Assembly (NCBI GenBank): GCA_032622095.1
Contig: CP136062.1
Coordinates: 34,720,918 to 34,784,917 of the forward strand
Direction: 5' to 3'
Origin: Siphonodentalium dalli
Lineage: Eukaryota; Mollusca; Scaphopoda; Gadilida; Siphonodentaliidae
DNA: 64,000 nucleotides
Shown: positions 46,601-57,125 of the stretch, piece by piece
How positions within the stretch are numbered: the first letter of the stretch is position 1
How the letters are laid out: each line of letters begins with the position of its first letter
Notes under the pieces: generated by a model
What the model was told of the DNA's origin: nothing
The model's input: the letters and a program-made list of their open reading frames with translations, nothing else
Database searches by the model: none
Program-made: the position numbers and the translations under genes

Positions 46601-49299
46601 GTCTAAATTTATGTTGTAATCGAGATTGAAACCCTTCTCCGAAAATATAGGGATCGATTCCTTGATGCGACTTCCGCACAAAACCAAAGCCATGATATGC
46701 ATAGATTATCCCCTATGCATCGCAACAAAGAAATATACACTTGTGCAGAACGTTCAGTGAAGAATTACGCCATCTGCCTCTTTGAAAGTAACACTCGATT
46801 CCGAATTATAAATTTCTAAAGAGTTATCATTCAGATAATGCGATATTGATGAACCTGGTGTACAAGTATAGTACAGTTCTACAAAATACTTTTGTTAGAT
46901 ACATGTGCTACATTACATACAGGCTGAAATACAACGATTGTTGTGCATTCTAAATGATATACAGTGATTCATTTGCCTGTGTTCGACTAAATCGTATTGT
47001 TACATCTCGGAGTAAATACCATATGAATAATGTATACTTTTTTTCGATTAAGACTGGCCAAGTGGAAGCACAAGGAAAGACATCAATAAATCTTCATAAG
47101 ACGGACTATACAATTTAAAAAGTAGTATATAATTAATACATGAGCACCCCTTTATATCAATATGTAGTTTATCTCGCCCTATGTGTGTTTACTGCTATGG
47201 TGATCTGAAGCTATGTGGATATCTTGCAGAACCACACATTTCGGGGTTTCATGCGGTGTTATTTTTAGGAATTTGTAGTAGAACGAAAAGTATGTCCTAT
47301 CCCACAATATAACACAAAATGTGACATCCAATATTTCCTGTGGTTACTTTCCAAGATTAGTAATATACCCAATACATCAGGTATCATTTGCAGAAGATGT
47401 AATTTAATTTCGGAAAAATACAATACAAAATTTAATACCTACGCCAAATAAAACGAGAGATAAAAAAATCGGACCGACGGTAAACAGGTAACGGAAACAA
47501 TTTCGATAAGAACGGATTAATCAACAATGTATGACATTGCATAATTATATGATATATAGCGTATAATAATATATAATAGTCAAATAGTAACTTATTAATA
47601 CATTTAGTGTTTGTTGTATTATTATGAACTGTTTTCTGTTTATATATTCGGTACCTGTTTTTTTTTCGACGAATATAATTTATTAAAACAATAGGAGCTA
47701 TGGTGTAGACTTTTTGCACGATGTATGTATTCGCAGATGTCTCATTGTTGCAGTTCGTAACTTTTCTGACCGCGTTAATATTTTTGTATATATATGTGTG
47801 AACAATGGCTGGGTCACTCTTGATGATTTTATTGCGGGAACACAATGCATAATAAAACTGCTCACACTACTGATCTCAGCGGGAATGTAGACTAAACGTC
47901 GTATTGCGAAGTGTCGGAATGTCTTTAATCTGACAAGTATATCTTTGGTCAGCATTTAGAAGCTTTCTGGTGTGAGTGAGAAACCTTCAGTGGTAAGCCG
48001 AAGTTGTAATAATTTTAAGGAATAGTTGTTTTAACAGAATTCTGAGGTGCATTCATGAAATCATTATATTTTATATTTTATATATTCCTAATAATATGAT
48101 CTTGAGGGCGTTACCAGTTCTGACTTTCATTTTCTTGTATGTATCAATGTGCAGTTTGAGAAGTTAACATAGTCACAGTTATTCCCAGGTAAATTATGGT
48201 TCGGTTCTGACTATATGTCACCACATACATCTAAACTTTCCATTTACATGGTTTACAAATCAAAACAGACCTAGGCAAGATGCGTTGCAATTAGTACAAC
48301 TCTTATTCATTATGTGCCAACAATATGCGACGTCATGTTCATGTTACGGTCAATGTTTTTGGTTTGTGAAATGGGTGAGCTAATGGGCAGTTGACCAATC
48401 ACCGAACATGATTTATTGTAACACAGACGGGCTGGCTAATTTGACATATGTTATTTATGGACATTTGACAATTAACCTATCTATTCACGTTCCTTGGCAT
48501 ATGTGCTGATATACTTTTTGGCCGAAATTAAAAATTTGACGAACCTCCTCTTTTGAAATGTACATGGTTCAGTCTAATTAGTGTATAGAGTTGTAGATGT
48601 ATCGTGTAAAAGTCGATACCTCTAAGTTGCTGTCATAATTATTCAATCATCTCTATTTTAGACTGCAAAGAGTGGTTAAATGACGGCTTTGCTTGTGACG
48701 GTGTGTATCCTGTCACATTAGGTGGTGCCATAGAAGTAGATGTTGTATGTGACATGACTTTAGAAGATGGTGGGTGGACTGTCATGCAACAGAGAAGAGA
48801 TTTTGCTGTCGATTTCAACCGTGAATGGAATGCGTTTGTCTCCGTATTTGGCGACGTGGGACTTGGGGGAAACTACTGGCTCGGTTTGGAAAATATTTAC
48901 CAACTTACAAACCTAGGTGCCGGTGAATTATATGTCAACATGAGGAAATTAGATGGGAGCTATGTATATGCTAGATACACAAGCTTCAACATTGGAGATG
49001 CGACAGGGGACTACATATTGAATGTCGGTGGTTATAGTGGGAATGCAGGAGATTCCATGGCACACAGTAATGGATGGCCATTCAGCACGTTGGATAAAGA
49101 TAATAAGAGAGCATCCTGTGGCAAGCCGTGCGTGTCTGTATACAAATCAGCATGGTGGTACCAATGCTGTACTAATAGCGCTCTCAATGGATTATATACC
49201 AACGCAACGCAACTTGCAGGTGGGACAGGCTTGCTGTGGTTTGTAAACATGGGAGACACCGGCTTCATGCAAGTAACCATGCTTGTCAGACGGCTATAG
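43208..49299 (+). CDS. PAN-like/fibrinogen-related domain protein gene (three exons)
   Basis: Predicted joined CDS: 43208-43663, 44232-44250 and 48662-49299, 370 residues. Phases agree exactly: exon 1 ends in phase 0 (AAG|GTTAGT), the 19-nt exon 2 (TTTCAG|...|GTGAGT) adds six codons and one base, and exon 3 starts after TTTTAG in the matching phase to complete GAC. The order is leader, Cys-rich PAN/apple-like module, fibrinogen C-terminal domain. Fibrinogen-related proteins of invertebrates are usually secreted or membrane-bound lectins that bind sugars or microbial surfaces in innate immunity. That role is family knowledge, not shown here. The start is uncertain: ATG 43208 has an ideal context (ACCATGG), but the hydrophobic core is at residues 57-69, so ATG 43319 or 43376 could be used for a cleaved signal peptide. 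With the first ATG it could instead be a type II membrane protein. Confidence 0.8.
44232..44250 (+). CDS. Exon 2: 19-nt microexon
   Basis: TTTCAG precedes it and GTGAGT follows. GTTCATGGAGCTCGTGTCG encodes VHGARV plus the first base of Asp. It is the only frame solution that joins exons 1 and 3 with consensus sites: direct joining of exon 1 (phase 0) to exon 3 would break the frame. Confidence 0.65.
44251..48661 (+). other. Intron 2 of the fibrinogen-related gene
   Basis: A 4.4-kb AT-rich intron. No transposon coding sequence or additional FReD/PAN exon was recognised. Open frames at 45109-45351, 45676-45992 and 47432-47955 lack family motifs. A short palindromic word (TTTTTTCGTGAAAAAATCACG) lies near 45865. 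Confidence 0.55.
48662..49299 (+). CDS. Exon 3: fibrinogen-related (FReD) domain
   Basis: Residues 159-370 start at the typical DCKEWLNDGF boundary and include VVCDMTLEDGGWTVMQQRRD, VDFNREWNAF, YWLGLENIYQLTN, GWPFSTLDKDN (calcium-site region), SAWWYQCCTNSALNGLY and LLWFVNM. The length, about 212 residues, is normal for the family. The domain ends at TAG 49297-49299. The two-Cys C-terminal disulfide region has extra cysteines (311, 315, 327, 328). Confidence 0.95.
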
Positions 49300-50117
49300 G
49301 TTAAATCATACTGAACTGGCTTCACTCGATGATTGTATTTATTTTCTTGCAGTCATGATGTCAGATGGTAGCTGCGTTCATAGTCTTTATAATACAGTGT
49401 GTTTGTTTTGAAAATATTTTCTGTCAAACTGTCTATCGAATTACTTGAGAAAATGTTTTTTTTTAATAACTTTTGTTTACATAATTCCAACATACCATCA
49501 TAACGTAATGGCAAACACATGTTGTTATAATATTATAACATACATTGATATAAATGAAGGATAATATTTTTTAACGTCAGATTCCTTCTTTGAAATTGAG
49601 ATGTTTTGAAAATTTACGAATGGGACCCCTTAACCGAAAACAACTTGACAGATCATCTACAAGTGTTCTAGAAATACACAAGATTGAGATAATAATCTTG
49701 CTTTTGTGTCATATTACATGTGGTGGAGTCGAAATCTAAAATTGTAATTTGCGTGATGTAAAATGTCAGTACCTTAGTTTTTTATGTTGACAGTTTGGAA
49801 ACTCAAGTACCTAAAAAATTAACTCCCCAGATATTGTCGAGGATATCTTAAAATGTGGTCGATACTTTGGGGCGATAATATCTATATAATGTGACCAACA
49901 TATCTTATACCTAATATATGGATAGATAAATTAATTTTGTGCGACGTAAAAGCATAATATTACAAAAGGTCCTACAATTTGTATGGACCATATATTCCAA
50001 CCATAAGTTGTTACAGTTTAGAGTGTATACAGCAGTTATTAAAACAGAGAAGATGTCTAAACTGTCAAACATTAATATAAATGGCTAATTTCAGTTTCAT
50101 GTATTTGTATTTTGTTT

Positions 50118-50123
50118 AATAAA
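50118..50123 (+). terminator. Candidate polyadenylation signal
   Basis: AATAAA about 820 bp after the FReD stop codon, the first I see downstream in this orientation. Confidence 0.4.
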
Positions 50124-50919
50124 CTATGTAGATTTGTATAGAAGTTGTCTTTGAGATGTAATAAGACTCACTCATCGCACCAAGAAGGATAACATTGAAA
50201 ATTCTGAACCATAAATGGGCAGACTTATTTCCACAATAGTCATCAGGTTAATATATGTTATCAGTGTATTACAAATAATTTCTAAATTCCAAAGAACCAA
50301 CAGAATAAAGAGTTTTCATAATCAACTTCAAGGGATAAGTGTCCTTATTCTGATGGTTGGTAATGTATTAAACATATGAGTTGAAATTTCGTATGAAAAG
50401 ACCTTTATAATGTTGGTATTATATTGCTAGTGTTACCAGTACCAAACTTGGTTTGATAGTGATTCCTTTTTAAATAATTTAAGAATGACATATTCTTAAA
50501 ATTATGCAATAAGATAGGTCATGAATGAAAGTGTGCATACGTTATTGAGAGTTAAGAAATGCAACCAGATGCGGGCTACACGTAAGTAGCCCAATACGAC
50601 ACAGTAGTGACGCGGAGAGTGACTGCATGCTTGAACTAACATATACTGAATGGGACGTTTCAACGTTCAAAATTGAGTACGTAACGACATTATCAATAAC
50701 AATCACAGCTAGTTGAATTGAAACCTTCGACAATAGCAGAACCTGCAATTACCGATTGATGACTTGGCGACAACGTTCTCATATAGTCACATAATTATTC
50801 GATGAAATTTGATAACACGAAACATAAAATTGTGTACCATATATCACGACACTATCAGTGTCAGTCAGTCACAGACAGTTTGATAGGAACATTCTATCAA
50901 ATAGCGGACTAACCGGGTG
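50124..50919. other. No recognised gene
   Basis: AT-rich flank. The stretch at about 50765-50820 (GGCGACAACGTTCTCATAT, CGATGAAATTTGATAAC) resembles the start of the dispersed repeat that follows. Confidence 0.5.
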
Positions 50920-51522
50920 ATAACTTGGTGAATGGTGATAATGTTATTATATCCACGATGAAACTTGATGCATTGGCCCATGTAATTGAAATAGTTCATT
51001 ATTATTAGTTGTATTTGTTGTACTAGTAAGTTGTAATTGCGATAACCCATCATCAATTCGTTGTCGTTGGCATCGAAGCTCTTGTGAATTACCACTGTGC
51101 ATTTATCCTCTTGTGTAAACGTATCACTGTATGTGGTTTTAAACAATCTGAACACTATCAACTGTATTGGACAGATCAATATAAAACACAAGCAACTATC
51201 AACATTCTAATAGCTACGTTGTTGGTGATATTATAGTCACTACTGGCTGACATCAACGTCCTTTGAATTATTCTGGTGGGTGCTTGTATCCTCGTGTAAG
51301 TACTTGTATCTGTGTTTTGATACACTGTCACCTTCAGCAACAACACATGAATCAAGTTGTATAGCCGACTTCGCGAAGATGCCGCCCCGAATGCAACCCA
51401 GCTTCCACAAGCCAAAAACAATCAACCACCAGCCGGTTTTCGCAGATTTGGAACTTTTCCGATTCACATAGTAACCGAAATCAGATAGTGTTAATATTAT
51501 CCCACCACTGTGTAAGTCAGCA
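50920..51522 (+). repeat. Dispersed repeat family copy (also at 19297-19900)
   Basis: Same orientation and block order as the 19.3-kb copy, with indels. Landmarks: GTACTAGTAAGTTGTAA, TTGGCATCGAAGCTC, AACGTATCACTGTATG, AACATTCTAATAGCTACGTT, CCACCACTGTGTAAGTCAGC. Confidence 0.8.
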
Positions 51523-51649
51523 TATTCCAAATAAATAGTTAACAGTGACCGAGAATTCACATGACTGTAAACGGACAAACTACAATTTGTTAATGATAAA
51601 TGTAACTGGGTTTACAAACGTAATTTATTACTGGACGCAAGCGTATATA

Positions 51650-52263
51650 TGGAGTCTCTGCAATGTATGGAATTACCGCCGAATATAATTTGGTCACCAA
51701 TAATAGTATTGAAATAAATCTCAGTGACAATGATAGGAAAGATATTTATATCAACCCATATAAAGTAACCAATGATACATGACTCCAATCATTTAAATAC
51801 AAAATAATTCATAATATTATGTATACCAATGTAAATCTACATTAATGCAAACTTTCTGAAACAGAACTGTGTATTTTATGTGGCAACACAAGGAATGCAA
51901 ACTTGCATCTTTTCTTTGAATGGCAATCTAGAGTATAACTTCCTTGTATTATGCGATATTATTTTGAATAAGTGCAATATATCCACAAAAATCACCCCGG
52001 AGTATACATTCGTTGGTTTAGGAACAGACAACTCAGACTTGGATATAATTTGTATGTTGTTATTATATAAGAGATTCATTTACTTTTACAAAATAAGATC
52101 AATGAAGCCTACAGTCCAAGGATTTCTGGAACGCATCAGACAATACAAAATAATAGAAACTATCACATTCAACATTCAGAACACCCAGAATTCTAAACTA
52201 ACTGCATATTGCAAGGACGGACACATAACTCGTGACCTCGCCCAGATGTCTGATGATTCATTA
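51650..52263 (+). pseudogene. LINE-F C-terminal fragment
   Basis: One plus-strand frame reads RKDIYINPYKVTNDT*LQSF, KYKIIHNIMYTNVNLH*CKL and SETELCILCGNTR. The next frame continues NANLHLFFE, EYNFLVLCDIILNKCN and PEYTFVGLG. 'LQSFKYKIIHNI-TN--LHK-KLS-T-LC-LC----E---HLFFEC' is the familiar zinc-finger tail of LINE ORF2 proteins. TGA and TAA stops and a shift show it is dead; the reverse transcriptase is absent. Confidence 0.7.
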
Positions 52264-52672
52264 TGACGCACGCTGAGACACGGGCTTCTAATAAGCTTAA
52301 CGATTTCAAATTCCCCCCTTTAGGAAAATTTTTATACACGTGCTATACCGACAATGAGTCACAGGTGATCAATAAATTTACAACTCCTTTTGGATACTTC
52401 AATGAGGAGAGATAATGGTTCCTAGAATTACAAACTAATTTATGTTTAACAGACTCACGCTAACCAGCTGTTATGGGATAATGTAACAAATATCAATGCC
52501 AACATAGGCCACTTTGACAATTTGGAGCTGTCTCTCTTTGTTTATCAAAACAACACCCAAATCGACAACGTAAATATGCATTTACCACAGTGATAAAACA
52601 GTATGCATTTTAATTTTCGATTTCTAATTCCCTACGTTGAATTTGAAGTGATCATAACCTTGTTTACGACAC

Positions 52673-52674
<2 letters not shown>

Positions 52675-52712
<38 letters not shown>
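52675..52712. repeat. (TA)n microsatellite
   Basis: About 19 uninterrupted AT dinucleotides. Confidence 0.98.
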
Positions 52713-52715
<3 letters not shown>

Positions 52716-53379
52716 CGCGGAAGCCACATTAGGGAGACATTTGTGTGTAAATAACCCACATTAGGGCGACTTTTACATTAGGGCGACTTTTTGTGTGTCC
52801 CCCTAATGTTTAGCGTGTTTTTTAAGTGAATTTAACATGCAAATTTATATATTTTTCCTGTCATGTGTGATCTCTGTGACACTATTATTCACCAACTGTC
52901 GATAGTTTTGCGCGGAATGAATATTTTAATAGATATATGCAATTAAATTATCGGTAGTGTATATCTGACAGTGTTACAGACCGACATTAGGGGGACCTGG
53001 TTTTATTGTGATAAATACTGTTAATTTGGGAATATGTTTGCATGACGAAGACTGATTATGGGTTATATCTTCTAATTAAAACCGCTTACTCAATATCAAC
53101 TTTTAAAATTCAAAATCCTGAGATATATATCGATTTACGTATTTTGCGGTGATATTTTCTATGACACAGGAGATATAGAATTACATCTGAATAAACCATG
53201 CATTAAGTAGACATCCACATTGGTCAGTTACTAATGAGGTTGGATATATGGGTAATTTGGCCCGGAAAATATTATTAGATAGGTCCCATTGACATCAGAT
53301 GTCCTAAAGGGGCAATAACAACGCATTTAACTAACTAATTGATTATAGACCAAAAATGGTTGCAATCTGGTCGGTGTAA
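52713..53379. other. No recognised gene
   Basis: Contains several ACATTAGGG-GAC phrases (52725-52805 and 52984) with a partly inverted CCCCCTAATG at 52800. Otherwise unremarkable. Confidence 0.5.
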
Positions 53380-54385
53380 GTTTAAACACGGGGATGACCC
53401 ATATGGTGTGGTATAGATGCCGTTGACATCAGACGTCTTTAAGTGTCAAATTTGAGCAATAAAGAGCGTTCTTTATAAGTTTAAAGTATTTGTAGGAAAA
53501 TTGGTACAAATGAACCACCCAACTTGATGAATGTCACGCGATAGGCATCTTCGACCCAAGATGACTTACATGGGTATATAATCAATAAAGAGCGTTTATC
53601 ATCATTCCAGAAGATATGTGAGAAAATTGGTGACAAAAGTCGAATGACGCAGGGCATGTCAAGAGAATGGGTTTGTTGACCTCAAATTATTTAAAGATGC
53701 ACTAATAATAAGAAATTAAAAGATAAATGTAACTTTATCCGGATGCCGTTGATCTCAGACGATTTTAATGGACAAATGTGAGCAATAAAGAGCGTTAGTT
53801 ATAGGCTCAAAGTATATGTAGGGAAACTGGTACAGATGAATCACCCGACCAGGTGGTTGTCACGCGATAGGCGTCTTTGACATCAGATGACTTACATGGT
53901 CATATAATCAATAAAGGGCGTTTATTTTAATTCCTGAAGATGAGTGGGGAAAATTGGTGACACAACTGGAATGACGCAGGGCATGTCAAGGGATTGGGTG
54001 TGTTGACCTCACATGATTTAAAGATGCACTAATAATTAGCAATTAAAAGAAAAAAATTAACTCTATCCGGATGCCGTTGATCTCAGACGACTTTAATGGG
54101 CAAATGCGAGCAATAAAGGCATTCGCTATAGGCTCAAATTATATGAAGAAAAAATTGGTACAGATGAATCACCCGACCAGGTGATTTCACGTGATAGGCG
54201 TCTTTGACCTCAGATGATTTCATTGGTATACAATCATTAAAGAGCGTTTATTATTATTTCATGGAGATATGTGGAGAAATTGGTGCACAAAAGTGACATG
54301 ACGCAGGGAATGTCACGGGATTGGTTTTGTTTACCTATAATGATTTTAAAGAGGCACTAATAATTAGCAATTAAGAGTTTAACTT
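53380..54385 (+). repeat. About 325-bp tandem array with ~110-bp sub-repeats
   Basis: The GATGCCGTTGA-TCAGACG landmark recurs at about 53423, 53742 and 54070. Within each unit CAATAAAGAGCGTT and AAATTGGT recur, followed by ACGCAGGGCATGTCA and a TTAAAGATGCACTAATAATTA block. The units are thus composites of related sub-units. Confidence 0.85.
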
Positions 54386-56543
54386 TGGCTTCGAACAGCT
54401 GGGTTCTGTTAAATTACAAGTACGGGGGAGGGCTAAATTTGCATTCGTTATGGTGATTGATACATGACGGTACACATGCGTAGTGGGCTACATACTGTGA
54501 GCGTATCCATCAAATCAGTCATGAATGGGGTCGACCGATGACACGTCATAGACGGTTACGCATTCCAAAAAACGCTTAGCCTACATTTCGGCTAGATTAG
54601 TTAAAACTTCAATGACTGTTCACTATAGCACGTCAACATGATTGGGAGAGGGGTATTGTTAGAATGGATGCGCCACGATATATTCTATAAGTCAAGATGT
54701 GTCAACTACAGTATACAAGGCCCGTGGTGTTTTCAAAACCACGCGTGGCCAACATTTTAACACGGAAAAAACACGGAAAAAACACGGAAAAATCGCACGT
54801 CAATGAATACAGAATTGTCAGATAAAATCTTTTATAATAAAAAATAATTTCATATATTGAATTATATATATATATATCATATTTGTTTATCTGTGTCTAT
54901 GGCCTTTATATCCATGTCATGTTTTGTTGTCGCATTTTATTTTAGTTGGCATTACTATTTTCTTGTGTTTGTTCAAATTACATGTACGCAAATGGTTTCG
55001 GTAGTTTGTGCGGCGATATCGTGTTCTAACAAATGGCTGAAAATTTGGATATAACATTACAAAAATTCATAAGTTAAAGACATATTATGCACTTGTTCGG
55101 ACGCGTGAAACTGATTAGTTGGTATGCATGCGCTATGCCATGAGGGGATGTAGAATTCTACTAACATTGCCGAAAATCTCAAACAAATCGACCGTACCAC
55201 TTCATAGAAAACATCGTCTGAACTACGCTCAATTGTAAATATTTACTTCCCGATTCGGGACGCAACTATCGGCGGTAAATTAACACAAATGATTTCGCCA
55301 TCGGGGGGGTCACTGTATTTAATGCATATATATAAGAATTACGGTGTGTTCTGTCAATTTGGATATAATATTTGTAAAAATAACTACTTTCAGCAAGATA
55401 TTCTCCATTTCTATTTCATCACCCTACCGGAGTGTTTCAGATCACTTTAAAATATCGAATTTAATGTCCAAAACGTAACTAAAGTTTCAAATTTAAATTA
55501 ATTTGTTTTGAAAACTGGGATCAAAATTTATAAATAAAATTTAGTGTTTCCAAATTTAATTTAAAATGATCATTTTCAACAATTAATAAAATTTTCAAGA
55601 ATTGTCAGTATCAAAGTAATTTCATATATATGCACATATGCATATTTTATAGCACACACAATATAACATATAATGTGAGGTTGTCAATATGACATCCCAC
55701 CCTACATAACAGTTCCAATGCACCCATGTTTGGCGATATATTTCAGTAATATAGATTTCACACATATTCATTTAAACAATTCCGTAATGTACAAATATCT
55801 AGTAATTTTCTTTTATAAACGCCGATTACGCGCGCACTGACCAGCTGGTGTAAATGTGTCTCATAACATTCAATAGATAAATAATGCAAGTAAAATGAGT
55901 CTGATTCATTTGGTGCGTACAATCAATTCGATCACATCACTTAAATAATTATGTCATTTGATATTATGGAATTATTCGTAAATTGACATGATAGATAATA
56001 TTCGTGTCGTCGAGGATTGATATATTGCAAACAGACAGTTTCATCCGAGTGTTTATAAAGAACTTCCTGATAATATTTGCGAGTGGTACAGTAAAACAAA
56101 AACAGTCTTGTAAATAAAAGGAGATAAATAAAATAATGAACTAAAACATAAACAATAATTGTTGGTATTCCGCATGTCCCACACCAACGCCCAGGTTAAC
56201 TAAACAATGTTCATGTGGAAATATTTTCGATCTGAAAACGGACTCTGATATCCACAGAAACGCTTTTCAACTTGACAAAATATTCGCATGTTTCTGTCAA
56301 AATAATCGGAGAAAAATCAGAATTTCATGAATAATTATATATTTCATTGTACGCGCGGGTGGTTTTAATGCCACATACCCAATGCACAGGCGGGGGACAT
56401 TCCCATTCTTGGTACCAACGAACCTGACATCGAATTAATTTAATGCAAATGTCCATATCTCATATAAAAACAATCGGCGGTTTCCTGTGCACTGACTTCA
56501 CCCATCGCCGCTTTTTAAAATGGCACCCTTTTGATAATCAAAA
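54386..56543. other. No recognised gene
   Basis: AT-rich. Three copies of ACACGGAAAAA lie at about 54762-54792. No other structure recognised. Confidence 0.5.
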
Positions 56544-56710
56544 GGGAACAACTCATCAATGAGGATTTAGTATAGAGGGAGTTAATAAGGGAACAACTCA
56601 TCAATGAGGATTTAGTATAGAGGGAGTTAATAAGGGAACAACTCATCAATGAGGATTTAGTATAGAGGGAGTTAATAAGGGAACAACTCATCAATGAGGA
56701 TTTAGTATAG
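56544..56710 (+). repeat. 45-bp x 3.7 tandem repeat
   Basis: Perfect units begin at 56544, 56589, 56634 and 56679 (last partial): GGGAACAACTCATCAATGAG, then GATTTAGTATAGAGGGAG and TTAATAA. Perfect identity suggests a recent expansion. Confidence 0.98.
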
Positions 56711-56998
56711 CCCATTGTCTCATTTTTGTCCATCCGTTATTAATTTCCGGGTGTCTGCGGAACATGCAGTTACAGTGATAACTGAACAGGTCTAGAGGCA
56801 TTACATGATTTGTACACAACATAGACTCCACGTCATACGCACATACACGCGTGATGCATTAGACACCGGAGAGACAATTTCACACGGAGTTTACGGATAT
56901 GGGACATCGGTGACACAGTACAGTTTCTAATCGCGGGATAAGGACGATTGCATCTCGGACATCTGCCCCTCAAAGATTGCCCAATAATTTTTGTTTAG

Positions 56999-57125
56999 AT
57001 CAGATTAGATACTTTATTCGTACAAAACATTTACATTACAACATGCAGTGAGAACAAGTGGAGAACTTGCTTTGTACATGGGCAGTATGGCCAGGATTGG
57101 TCGTCTTCCCACTTCCCTTTTTAAA
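56999..57125 (-). mobile_element. LINE 3'-end fragment related to LINE-E
   Basis: The minus strand reads GTGGGAAGACGACCA, CATACTGCCCATGTAC and TTGTACGAATAAAGTATCTA. The same order (GGAAGACGGCCA, CATGCTGCTCCTGTAC, TTGTACAAATAAACATCTA) ends LINE-E. It is therefore a heavily 5'-truncated relative, identified by its conserved 3' end and AATAAA plus short tail. Confidence 0.65.

Noticed and set aside
56515-56733. Minus-strand ORF with a repeated 15-residue peptide
   Set aside because: Product of the 45-bp minisatellite; no start context, flanking coding sequence or domain.
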